Source: Bacillota bacterium
GTDB taxonomy: Bacteria > Bacillota > Bacilli > Alicyclobacillales > SLC66
Direction of reading: 5' to 3'
Assembly (NCBI GenBank): GCA_021821225.1
Contig: JAKACR010000048.1
Coordinates: 1 to 13,669 of the forward strand
Length of the DNA: 13,669 nt
The translations under genes were made by a program, and so were the position numbers. The notes under the pieces were generated by a model, which saw nothing but the letters and a program-made list of their open reading frames with translations, ran no database searches and was not told where the DNA came from. This document shows positions 7,375-13,669 of this stretch, one piece after another (position 1 is the first letter of the stretch; each line of letters begins with the position of its first letter).

Positions 7375-7656
7375 TTACCAATCCGACATCGCGAGCAATT
7401 CAAGGAGGTCCTTGATGGCGCGTCCACGCTGCGCGGGGTGACGCATGGGCAGTTCCGGATGAATCTCATAACGGTTTTTTCGACCGTCCCGAAAGCGACT
7501 GATATATCCGGCATTCTCAAGATCGTCAAGAATACGCTGCACCGCGCGCTCCGTCACGCCCACGATCTCTGCAATCTCCCTGGCTGTCAGACGACTATTA
7601 CGAACCACACACAACAAAACCTGGGCGTGATTCGTAAGAAACGTCCATTCCGACAA
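7375..7656 (-). CDS. Small winged-helix transcriptional regulator (93 aa)
   Basis: Single-domain DNA-binding protein of the winged-helix/MarR-ArsR-like class. From the TTG at 7656 it starts MSEWTFLTNHAQVLLCVVRN. It then has helix-turn-helix LTAREIAEIVGVTERAVQRI (about residues 25-44), the wing ISRFRDGRKNRYEIHP and the tail ELPMRHPAQRGRAIKDLLEL. This arrangement is a known family of short regulators with no sensor domain. The TTG is preferred over the ATG at 7701 because AGGGAGG (7665-7671) lies exactly 8 nt upstream and family members begin at the WTFLTNHA block. The gene lies between the dabA terminator and the DUF6671 promoter on the same strand. What it controls is unknown; autoregulation, the DUF6671 promoter or dabBA are all possible. 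Confidence 0.8.
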   Translation of the reverse strand: MSEWTFLTNHAQVLLCVVRNSRLTAREIAEIVGVTERAVQRILDDLENAGYISRFRDGRKNRYEIHPELPMRHPAQRGRAIKDLLELLAMSDW

Positions 7657-7701
7657 TGCAACCGCCTCCCTGATCCATTGAGATGATGACTTCTGTTTCA
7701 T

Positions 7702-7745
7702 GATATAGCAACCCGAGGGCCTCCGCTCTCTGTTTTGGCCAAAAC
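7702..7745 (-). promoter_or_regulatory. Palindrome GTTTTGGCCAAAAC with a weak extended -10
   Basis: GTTTTGGCCAAAAC (7732-7745) is a perfect 14-bp palindrome upstream of the winged-helix gene. An extended -10, TGCTATATC, occupies 7702-7710 on the minus strand without a good -35. The palindrome would then lie over the -35 region, as expected for an autoregulatory or activator site. The palindrome is certain; the promoter reading is weak. Confidence 0.35.
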
Positions 7746-7768
7746 CCACAGACGATGTGCGCAACACG

Positions 7769-7793
7769 AAAAAGGCGCTGCACAGGCAGCGCC
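7769..7793 (-). terminator. Intrinsic terminator after dabA
   Basis: On the minus strand an 8-bp perfect GC-rich stem, GGCGCTGC with GCAGCGCC around a 4-nt loop (7774-7793), is followed by TTTTT (7769-7773). It starts 14 nt after the dabA stop codon, so it separates dabBA from the winged-helix gene. Confidence 0.85.
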
Positions 7794-7807
7794 GGGAATT
7801 TTCAGAA

Positions 7808-10297
7808 TTAATCCTTAATAGGTAATAAATACCATTTACTGTCAATGCCACGACGATTCATGTTTCCATCTTCGTCGATCTGGAAAAGGTGAATCCAAGT
7901 GTTCTCGATCAGTTCCCGCACGCTGTCATGACGGACAATCACGTCATCGATAGCATGCTGCGGCGCCTCAATGATCACATTCAGGCGCAACGGCTCATGC
8001 ATCCACCGTACGCCATTATGCAAAGACTGCAACGCCAATCCCACCCTCAGATCCCCCCCATTGCCTTCAAGCACGCCGATCGAACCGCCCACCACGTTAT
8101 GTAATACTTTGTTTCCACTCCCTAATCGAGGATTATCAACCATAGATCCGTAATACTGCAGATTGATCCAGTTGGCCACGATCATGGGCGCGGTCATAAT
8201 CAGTTGCAGCGTGCGAAAGTCGGCGTCATCGCGCCAATTGTACTCATGCAAGAAGGCGCGCCCGGCCAGATTGCAGTGCGCCGTACGGGTTCGCGGGGCT
8301 GCGATAAAGGCGGCATTACCGGCCAACGCCCATTCCGGACGCACCTGCGCCCAGTCGCGAGTGCGTCGCCGTATATTCGCATAGATCTTCGATACAGGCA
8401 AATCACCGATTCCTAAAGAAGTCGCACGCTCCATACATGTCACCTGTCCTGCCTGTTGCAGCCACTGGCGCAATTGTACCAAGTCCGCCGCATGCGAAGG
8501 CGGTATATCCTCCGTGTTGAACAACTGCACCTCATCGGTGGTTGTATCATGCAGACCGGCGATAAAAAAAGTATCCGCAGGAATTTCAATCCCCTTTTGC
8601 GCAAGGCCGCGACGGGTCGACGGATCATTGAGCAACGAAACTGCGATACGGGCACTGGCCTCGCCAGTTTGACCAGCGCAGGCGCCACAATCAAGACTGG
8701 TAGCCTGCGGATTGTTGACGGTGGTACTCCCATGCCCGATAAACAACACCACCCGCGCAAAATCCCGGATCATCCCCATATTCCGCAAGACGAACTCCGC
8801 CAGCGCAGGACGATCCGCCTCAGAAATACCTGTCGGACCATCATTCGCGCACGGTTGCGACCCGACTAGCCCAGAGTCCAGCACGGGACTCAAACGACCA
8901 CGCACCCCAGTGCGCAAACCCTTGCGATCAGGGTGCGGCGCCGGACGGGTCCATCCCACGCTGTCACTTACGATCTTTGGAGCTGACAATAAGCCGGCCG
9001 CCTCGACGAACGAAAAACACGAGGCCGCCGAGGTCTTAAATTTCTTCCATGAATTGGCCGCGCGCATCCGGTTGTGGCGCCAGACCATCAGTTTGTCCGC
9101 CTCCCGCGTATCCATCCCATCCGGGCGCTCACAAATGCGATAGGAAGGTTTGAACAACACAGGAAGATGCCCCTTGGCTTCGATAGCACCGAAAGGAATG
9201 TATTCCATCGGAATGCCGAAAAATCCAGCGAAACCGAGGGTCTGAACCCTCGGAGCAACCATTTCCAATGCGCGTCGGTACACCTCCGAACGCACATCAA
9301 TACAAAACACCGCCTGCACATCGGCTCGATAGTTCTGTTTCACCGGGCCGCCGGCAACGAGCAGGGACGTCGCCAGTTGTCTTTGATAGCCTGCCTCAAA
9401 GGCCGTCTGCAACACCACATCAACTGGGAAGACGGCATTAGCGGGACCCGCCGGCTTCGTGACCACCGCAAGAGTTTGACGCCATTGTTCCTCAAGCGCT
9501 TTATCGTGGCGTAACTTGTAAAGCAAGGCGTCCCACGAAAGACGGATAGCGAGCAGATCACGCATCGAGTCGTCGTGATCTTTCTTTTGCTCCGCCTGCC
9601 AGCGCAAGTAACGCGTCCACCCTGCCCAACCGCCGACGCTCAATAACGCCGCATGCAGATAATCATCAACCGCCGACGGCGGTACTGCAAGTTCTCGCAG
9701 CGCCCAGGCAATCGCACTTGGCGCCGTATCCGGCAACGCTCCAACCGCCTTATTCACACCTCGCACACCCATCATCCATGGACTCTTGTCGATGCGCGCA
9801 AATTCAAGCCAACCGCCGTAGAGCGACTTGTTGCGCCAAGGCATCGGCCACAACGCCTGCCCCTCGTCAAAATAGGCGGCACAGTACTGGCTGATTCGCT
9901 CGACGACGAAATTCGACCAGTCCTGCTGGTCGAGTTCTCCGAGCATGTCCGTGACGAGCGTAAGCGGAGCCATCGACGACGAGGTCTCACAGGCAAGCAC
10001 CTGCTCGAAGGCCTGGACATCCCAAGAACTCCCCAACTCCCGCAGTGCCTCCGCCAGATCGGCGCGTGTGATCCGGCCGTTTGCCATTTGCTCGCGATAG
10101 TAAGAGCGGGGCATGCACAATCCCACACCGGCGATCCGTTCAAGTGTCTCGTGGGCCTGCCAGAACGGCTGATCACTCAGACCGAAATACGGGTTGACCG
10201 CCACAAAATTCTTGATCGGCCACAAAGGCGCTATGCGCCGACAGGCCGCATCCACCTTGTCCATCCACTTCGAGCCGCCTGAGTCCATTGCGTTCAT
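7808..10297 (-). CDS. dabA: DabA, cytoplasmic subunit of the DAB inorganic-carbon accumulation complex (DUF2309/UPF0753)
   Basis: DabA is a carbonic-anhydrase-like zinc protein that works with membrane protein DabB. The pair is thought to hydrate CO2 to bicarbonate unidirectionally, driven by cation flux. The 829-aa length and motifs fit: early WPIKNFVAVNPYFGL (26-40), FCIDVRSE (331-338), FIGHGSTTVNNP (519-530), LDCGACAGQ and a late GNGGDLRVGLALQS. The residues matching the zinc and active site of characterised Halothiobacillus DabA are all present: Cys332, Asp334, His522 and Cys537, with the expected 15-residue spacing between the last two. The ATG at 10297 overlaps the dabB stop by 4 bp (ATGA) and is preceded by GGGAGGTGG, which decides the start. 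No frameshift or missing segment is seen, so the enzyme should be functional. A terminator follows 14 nt after the stop. Confidence 0.95.
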   Translation of the reverse strand: MNAMDSGGSKWMDKVDAACRRIAPLWPIKNFVAVNPYFGLSDQPFWQAHETLERIAGVGLCMPRSYYREQMANGRITRADLAEALRELGSSWDVQAFEQVLACETSSSMAPLTLVTDMLGELDQQDWSNFVVERISQYCAAYFDEGQALWPMPWRNKSLYGGWLEFARIDKSPWMMGVRGVNKAVGALPDTAPSAIAWALRELAVPPSAVDDYLHAALLSVGGWAGWTRYLRWQAEQKKDHDDSMRDLLAIRLSWDALLYKLRHDKALEEQWRQTLAVVTKPAGPANAVFPVDVVLQTAFEAGYQRQLATSLLVAGGPVKQNYRADVQAVFCIDVRSEVYRRALEMVAPRVQTLGFAGFFGIPMEYIPFGAIEAKGHLPVLFKPSYRICERPDGMDTREADKLMVWRHNRMRAANSWKKFKTSAASCFSFVEAAGLLSAPKIVSDSVGWTRPAPHPDRKGLRTGVRGRLSPVLDSGLVGSQPCANDGPTGISEADRPALAEFVLRNMGMIRDFARVVLFIGHGSTTVNNPQATSLDCGACAGQTGEASARIAVSLLNDPSTRRGLAQKGIEIPADTFFIAGLHDTTTDEVQLFNTEDIPPSHAADLVQLRQWLQQAGQVTCMERATSLGIGDLPVSKIYANIRRRTRDWAQVRPEWALAGNAAFIAAPRTRTAHCNLAGRAFLHEYNWRDDADFRTLQLIMTAPMIVANWINLQYYGSMVDNPRLGSGNKVLHNVVGGSIGVLEGNGGDLRVGLALQSLHNGVRWMHEPLRLNVIIEAPQHAIDDVIVRHDSVRELIENTWIHLFQIDEDGNMNRRGIDSKWYLLPIKD

Positions 10298-11955
10298 GAT
10301 ACCACCTCCCGCGATTGGCCTTCGCCGGCTGTCCGCAATGGACCGACAGCGCCGATTCTTCCAAAACTCCGGACCAGACGGGTGAAAACCATATCGATAT
10401 AGAGTCCGTTGTACAAATGCACATAACCCGTCTGCCAGAATGGTTTATGCATAATCCGTGGCAGCATCTGCTGAACAAGCAAAAGACCCACGAACACGGC
10501 GACGATCAATCCCAGGAACCAGTCCTGAACGGCGCCCGCGAATCCCTTGGCAGCGGGCAGGTCCGCGCCAAGAAGTGCTGACATACACTTGTCAAGACCG
10601 AAATACGTCGCAGAAACCAGCGTACTCAGAACGACCATCACCAGCAACATGACGCCTCTTCCACTCTCGCTCATATTCAGTGCTTGCAAAAGTAACTGGG
10701 AGAGTGCCACCATCAGGATGATCCCCATGATGATCAGCGCGGGCTGCTGGGGAGAGGGGGTACCAAAAACGGCTTCTATGCCGATGACGATCGGAGTTGC
10801 AATGGCAAAGCTCCACATTACCGACCACCCGCTCGCAGAGCGGAGCTCCGCCGACAGCGCCGGCGCCCGGAAATGGTCGACCACGCTGCCCGACGACAGG
10901 AAAGCGTGGGCCTTGTAGACGGCGTGCGAGACCATGTGCAACGCCGCAAGACTATATAATCCCAGACCGCATTCCATCAGCATGAAGCCCATCTGCGCAC
11001 TGGTCGAATAGGCAAGCGATCCCTTGATGTTGGTGGCGGTCATCATCATGAGAGAAGTCGCCGCGAGGGAAAAGAGGCCCACCAGGACCAGCGTATCTGA
11101 CGCCCAATTCACGCGCGTCACAAGGGTCGCCACGCGCAGCAGCAGGAATGCTCCGGTGTAGATGATGCCTGCGTGCATCAGCGCCGAGACAGGCGTCGGC
11201 GCCTCCATCACCTGGATGAGCCAGCCATGGGACGGAAATTGTGCGCTCTTCAAGACCGCACTGACGACGATCAGTCCGCTGGCAACCTGCAGGGTTTCGG
11301 GCAGTGGCCCGTGAACCGCGGCAAGCGCGGAAGCGATTCCAGTAAATTGGGACGTGTGCAGAGCACGAACGATGAGCACAAAAGCCGCGAACAGGCTGGC
11401 GTCTGCGATCCGGTGGAGCAGGTACTTCTTGCGGGCGGCCAGCACCGCGCCGGGCCGATCACGGTAAAACGCCAGCAACTCGTGCAGGGACAGACTCGTG
11501 GCGACCCAGAAGATGAAAAACCCCCACAGGTCATCGGCCAAGATCAGCATGAAGAACGACCCCAGCGTGAGACTCAACCAGCGATGAAACCGGCCCTCAT
11601 GCGCATCTCCGTCCATATGGGCGGACGAATAGCGAGCGACAATTACCCCGACGAAGGCGACCAACAACGCCATAAGCACGGTCAATACGTTCACGTTGAC
11701 GCTGATTCCAAGCGACCCAAGACCCGCCGGCAACCTCAGGGCGGGCCAAAGTACGGACCGAGTCATCCCCAGCGCATACGTTACGGACGCCAAGACCGCA
11801 CACGCCAGAGCAAACCCCGATGCGCCCGTTGTCAATCTCCTCATCAAGCGTGCGTGATGGTTTGCGTCAATTCCGGCCACAAGACCGACCGACAGGAGCG
11901 GCCACGGCAAAATCAGCAGCAACACAGATGTGAACACCATTGGAACGACGCGCAT
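10294..11955 (-). CDS. dabB: DabB, NuoL/MrpA-like membrane subunit of the DAB complex
   Basis: Polytopic membrane protein of the proton-conducting NuoL/MrpA superfamily that couples ion entry to DabA activity. Many hydrophobic segments are visible, with the core Proton_antipo_M signatures VVSAVLKSAQFPSHGWL (Lys236 of the chosen 553-aa form), EAPTPVSALMHAG, ATNIKGSLAYSTSAQMGFM and the LSLHELLAFYRDR segment with Glu159. The C-terminus LYNGLYIDMVFTR resembles the end region of this subunit type. The ATG at 11955 is chosen because GAGGGGG (11963-11969) lies 7 nt upstream. An in-frame ATG at 12018 lacks a ribosome binding site and would add 21 residues that are not membrane-like. It is the first gene of the dabBA operon, with a sigma-A promoter about 110 bp upstream, and couples to dabA by the ATGA overlap. 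A Na+ or H+ preference cannot be told from the sequence. Confidence 0.93.
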   Translation of the reverse strand: MRVVPMVFTSVLLLILPWPLLSVGLVAGIDANHHARLMRRLTTGASGFALACAVLASVTYALGMTRSVLWPALRLPAGLGSLGISVNVNVLTVLMALLVAFVGVIVARYSSAHMDGDAHEGRFHRWLSLTLGSFFMLILADDLWGFFIFWVATSLSLHELLAFYRDRPGAVLAARKKYLLHRIADASLFAAFVLIVRALHTSQFTGIASALAAVHGPLPETLQVASGLIVVSAVLKSAQFPSHGWLIQVMEAPTPVSALMHAGIIYTGAFLLLRVATLVTRVNWASDTLVLVGLFSLAATSLMMMTATNIKGSLAYSTSAQMGFMLMECGLGLYSLAALHMVSHAVYKAHAFLSSGSVVDHFRAPALSAELRSASGWSVMWSFAIATPIVIGIEAVFGTPSPQQPALIIMGIILMVALSQLLLQALNMSESGRGVMLLVMVVLSTLVSATYFGLDKCMSALLGADLPAAKGFAGAVQDWFLGLIVAVFVGLLLVQQMLPRIMHKPFWQTGYVHLYNGLYIDMVFTRLVRSFGRIGAVGPLRTAGEGQSREVVS

Positions 11956-12022
11956 GGCCATACCCCCTCGTATCATGATCAATGGCAGAGCGTTTGCAGC
12001 ACCATCACCTACAGTCATTTCC

Positions 12023-12055
12023 GACTTATTTACGACATTATTATCGTGACTTATT
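12023..12055. promoter_or_regulatory. Direct repeat pair GACTTATT in the dabBA leader
   Basis: GACTTATT occurs at 12023-12030 and 12048-12055, spaced 25 bp start to start, with an ACGA...TCGT half-dyad between them. They follow the predicted dabBA start site. They could be a two-site binding region for a regulator or an AT-rich coincidence. Confidence 0.25.
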
Positions 12056-12065
12056 GGTCGTTTTT

Positions 12066-12095
12066 ATTATACGAGACTGACCGTAAGGCAGTCAA
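12066..12095 (-). promoter_or_regulatory. dabB: Sigma-A type promoter of dabBA
   Basis: Minus strand: -35 TTGACT (12090-12095), an 18-bp spacer and a consensus -10 TATAAT (12066-12071). The start would be near 12059, leaving a leader of about 100 nt. This placement also supports the dabB start at 11955. Confidence 0.72.
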
Positions 12096-12226
12096 CTCAT
12101 CGATCTACACTTTGCTCTACACTTTTCTGTGACGATGCCAGTCTAATATTGACTCAAGTTTCGCGCCCTAATAGCGCTTGCGAAGCCGTGCCCCGCTTAG
12201 GTTAGTGAGCTTTCTATGAAGGGAAA

Positions 12227-12288
12227 ACACGCTCGCTTCTGGTAAACTGGTGTTGTCCAAACGACCAAATTACCGAGAGCGAGTGTGT
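12227..12288. repeat. 62-bp imperfect inverted repeat, possible mobile-element end or structured RNA
   Basis: The outer arms ACACGCTCGCT / AGCGAGTGTGT pair at 10 of 11 positions. The arms continue after symmetric interruptions with GGTAA / TTACC and TGGT / ACCA around a 12-nt loop. It overlaps the first bases of the truncated adaptor reading frame, so it may be the debris of an insertion sequence end, or a hairpin that was once in front of a gene. It matches no element I can name. Confidence 0.5.
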
Positions 12289-12626
12289 CTTTGCTGCAGG
12301 CCAAAGAAGCTGTCGACCAAGCGAAACTGAATGTGATCAATGCCCAGGTGGCCCTGTACCACAGTGAGTTGCGCACGCCGGTCGTCGGCGAGGTGATGGC
12401 CATCCCAGTGCCTGCGGGATCCCGCATTTATGCGCGACAGTCGGTAACCCTCTTCCCGACCCACCAAACGCCACAGATCGTGACTGCCATCGATCCATCG
12501 CAAGTGGACCAGGTTCAGGTGGGGGGGCGGATGACGTTTCGTGCTTCCGACCTTCCGGGGAGTTATCAGGGGCACGTGCAATTTGTCTCTCCGGTGCCCA
12601 TCTTCCAGACCCAGGGCGGGCAGGTG
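12285..12626 (+). pseudogene. HlyD/MacA-type membrane fusion (adaptor) protein fragment
   Basis: The frame from GTG 12285 encodes LQAKEAVDQAKLNVINAQVA, the end of an adaptor coiled coil. The lipoyl/barrel turn SELRTPVVGEVMAIPVPAGS follows, then VTAIDPSQVDQVQVGGRMTF and GSYQGHVQFVSPVPI of the beta-barrel domain. That is the C-terminal half of an RND/ABC-type periplasmic adaptor (MacA/YknX class). The membrane anchor, the N-terminal lipoyl half and most of the coiled coil are missing. After about residue 114 the frame turns into low-complexity, Arg/Ser-rich sequence and stops at 12872. No membrane anchor, signal or credible ribosome site remains, so this is a remnant rather than a working gene. 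The right boundary is an estimate. Confidence 0.7.
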
Positions 12627-12689
12627 GGGTCTAAGTGCGGCGCGCGAACAGTCAATACGTCTTTCAGGCGATCACGATCGGCGCGTGGG

Positions 12690-12957
12690 AGTACGTCAGT
12701 CCATCGACAGGCAGGTTCAGTCCATCGGCCCCGGCATGATGAATGTGGTGGCTGTGCCGCCTGCGCATGGAACGCCGGTCACCTTGACGCGACAGGATGC
12801 CAGAGACATCCGTGCTGCCCTATCGGAACAAGCGATCCTTACCCCACTGAACCAACCCTTGGCAGCCATTGAAGGCAGGAGCGGATCCATTCCCGCGTAT
12901 GTGCCGGGGGTAAACGTGCTGTTTCCGCAGCCGGAAGTTCGTGTGGCCGATGATTGA
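12690..12957 (+). pseudogene. MacB-type ABC permease periplasmic-domain fragment
   Basis: In a different frame from the adaptor fragment, the run SIDRQVQSIGPGMMNVVAVP followed by GTPVTLTRQDARDIRAAL resembles the start of the MacB periplasmic core domain. There a conserved SxGxN-like turn and a (T)LTxxDAxxI helix follow the first membrane helix. That helix and the whole C-terminal membrane region are absent, and the frame ends at TGA 12955-12957 after a tail (VNVLFPQPEVRVADD) that I cannot match. Taken with the adaptor fragment just upstream, it looks like a collapsed macA-macB type exporter operon. The left boundary is approximate and the family call is moderate. Confidence 0.5.
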
Positions 12958-13092
12958 CGTAGTCCATCTCGCCAACGGGGAATTCCTGCGTCCCTACCTG
13001 CAAGGTGTACCGCAGGATGTCGCCTGTTTCCCGATCGACTTGCGGCGCGAAGGAAAACAGTTCCAGGGGCAATGGAACAACAGTTGCCCGCC
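12958..13092 (+). other. Unassigned segment between exporter remnant and terminator
   Basis: Both strands show short open frames here: plus VVHLANGEFLRPYLQG... from the GTG at 12941, and minus MPLELFSFAPQVDRETG... from the TTG at 13072. Neither has a convincing ribosome site or a recognised family. Because a plus-strand terminator follows directly, the segment is more likely the tail of the decayed plus-strand operon. No gene is called. Confidence 0.3.
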
Positions 13093-13128
13093 AAGAGCCC
13101 CGGTGCTGGTGGTTGCCGGGGCTCTTTT
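13093..13128 (+). terminator. Strong intrinsic terminator on the plus strand
   Basis: An 11-bp perfect stem, AAGAGCCCCGG (13093-13103) with CCGGGGCTCTT (13116-13126), closes a 12-nt loop and runs into TTTT (13125-13128). There is no T-run on the minus strand, so it acts on plus-strand transcripts. The upstream plus-strand genes are only fragments, so this is the surviving end of a lost operon. Confidence 0.82.
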
Positions 13129-13221
13129 ATGGGTTGTCCAGACAGCGGCATGAACTCCCCGGTCTCTGTTTGAACAGATGCCTCTAAAAGACGTGCGATC
13201 CCGCCGTTTATGCGATTCCGT

Positions 13222-13669
13222 TTACGCGGTGGTCAGGCTGGAAGCCGAGAGTTCACGGCGATGCCTGGCGCTGAACCAGGCATACAGCAGGAACGCTACG
13301 GAAAAACTCACGTAGTAGGACAGGTCGCCGATCTGTGGAAACTGTTTTGCGATAAATCCCATGAAGAGCGACTGATTGAAAAACGGCACCGAGCAGGCGA
13401 GTCCGATGAGAAACGCCCAGAATCCCGCGCGCACCGTGCCGGCTCCCGCATAGAAATCGCGGATGTCCGAGCGCCGGCTGCGCACCAGAAAGTAGTCGCT
13501 CAGGACAACCGCGAGCCACGGGCTGATCCAGTAGCCGAGCACAAGCAGGAAATTGGTGTAATTCTGATAATAGCCGCTCTGCCCTCCAAGAAAGGACAGG
13601 ACGCCTCCCAGCACGCCGATCAGCAGTGCGGCGACCCAGCGCTTCGGAGCGACCGCGCGGATCCAGTTC
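13222..13669 (-). CDS. NCS1-family nucleobase permease, 3' part only
   Basis: C-terminal 148 residues of a polytopic membrane transporter of the nucleobase:cation symporter-1 family (cytosine, purine, allantoin or hydantoin importers). The coding frame runs off the right edge of the window. Its visible start is NWIRAVAPKRWVAALLIGVL. Several membrane segments are apparent, with family-typical NYTNFLLVLGYWISPWLAVV and LSDYFLVRSRRSDIRDFY around the tenth helix, and two further helices before the tail RHRRELSASSLTTA. The stop is TAA at 13222-13224. The GTG at 13612-13614 lies inside the gene and is not a start. The substrate cannot be told from this part. No clear terminator follows on its strand. 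Confidence 0.88.
   Translation of the reverse strand, partial: NWIRAVAPKRWVAALLIGVLGGVLSFLGGQSGYYQNYTNFLLVLGYWISPWLAVVLSDYFLVRSRRSDIRDFYAGAGTVRAGFWAFLIGLACSVPFFNQSLFMGFIAKQFPQIGDLSYYVSFSVAFLLYAWFSARHRRELSASSLTTA

Noticed and set aside
9653..10282. 209-codon plus-strand frame opposite dabA
   Set aside because: Antisense to conserved DabA sequence, with no ribosome site and no family similarity.
11173..12132. 319-codon plus-strand frame opposite dabB
   Set aside because: Composition is rich in Gln, Arg and His with no family signature. It is antisense to dabB, whose motifs and promoter are clear.
12839..13072. Minus-strand frame beginning MPLELFSFAPQVDRETG
   Set aside because: Residue composition is protein-like, but it starts at a TTG without a ribosome site, matches no family I know, and runs against the direction of the adjacent terminator.

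Overview
The window reads as a chromosomal segment of a moderately GC-rich, Gram-positive-type bacterium, most plausibly Bacillota in or near the Alicyclobacillaceae. Evidence for this is the strong AGGAGG-like ribosome binding sites with GTG/TTG starts and clean sigma-A type promoters (TTGACA/TATAAT class). The IS200/IS605 and IS1182 remnants and the general gene style also fit. The taxon is an inference from style, not from a marker gene.

Left part (1-2908, + strand): a carbon-metabolism operon with the 3' part of a transketolase gene, overlapping by 4 bp a transaldolase gene, closed by a probable intrinsic terminator. This is the non-oxidative pentose phosphate pair. Next (about 2910-3482) comes a scar of mobile DNA: a piece of an IS200/IS605 Y1 transposase (+) beside a piece of an IS1182-type DDE transposase (-).

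Middle (3483-7656, all - strand, so read right to left): a winged-helix regulator of 93 aa; a DUF6671 protein with four CxxC pairs and its own promoter set among several dyads; an orphan family-5 extracellular solute-binding protein; and an alpha/beta-hydrolase esterase. The binding protein has a near-consensus promoter, with a perfect 14-bp palindrome at the start site that resembles LacI/PurR-family operators. The binding protein and esterase probably form one unit.

Right-middle (7769-12095, - strand): a DabB-DabA operon for energy-coupled dissolved inorganic carbon (CO2/bicarbonate) accumulation. It has a sigma-A promoter, a 4-bp ATGA overlap between the genes, all four expected zinc/active-site residues in DabA, and an intrinsic terminator 14 nt after dabA. 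In an organism with pentose-phosphate enzymes and no carboxylation enzyme in view, its likely job is bicarbonate supply for anabolic carboxylations, although autotrophy cannot be excluded.

Right part (12133-13669): a decayed + strand segment. A 62-bp imperfect inverted repeat abuts a truncated HlyD/MacA-type adaptor fragment, which runs out of frame into a MacB-type permease fragment. A good intrinsic terminator follows on the same strand. The window closes with the 3' end of an NCS1-family nucleobase permease gene on the - strand. No rRNA, tRNA or CRISPR array was seen.

The least explained signals are the dyad-rich region between the winged-helix gene and the DUF6671 gene (7302-7373), the LacI-like palindrome before the solute-binding protein, and the 62-bp inverted repeat at 12227-12288.
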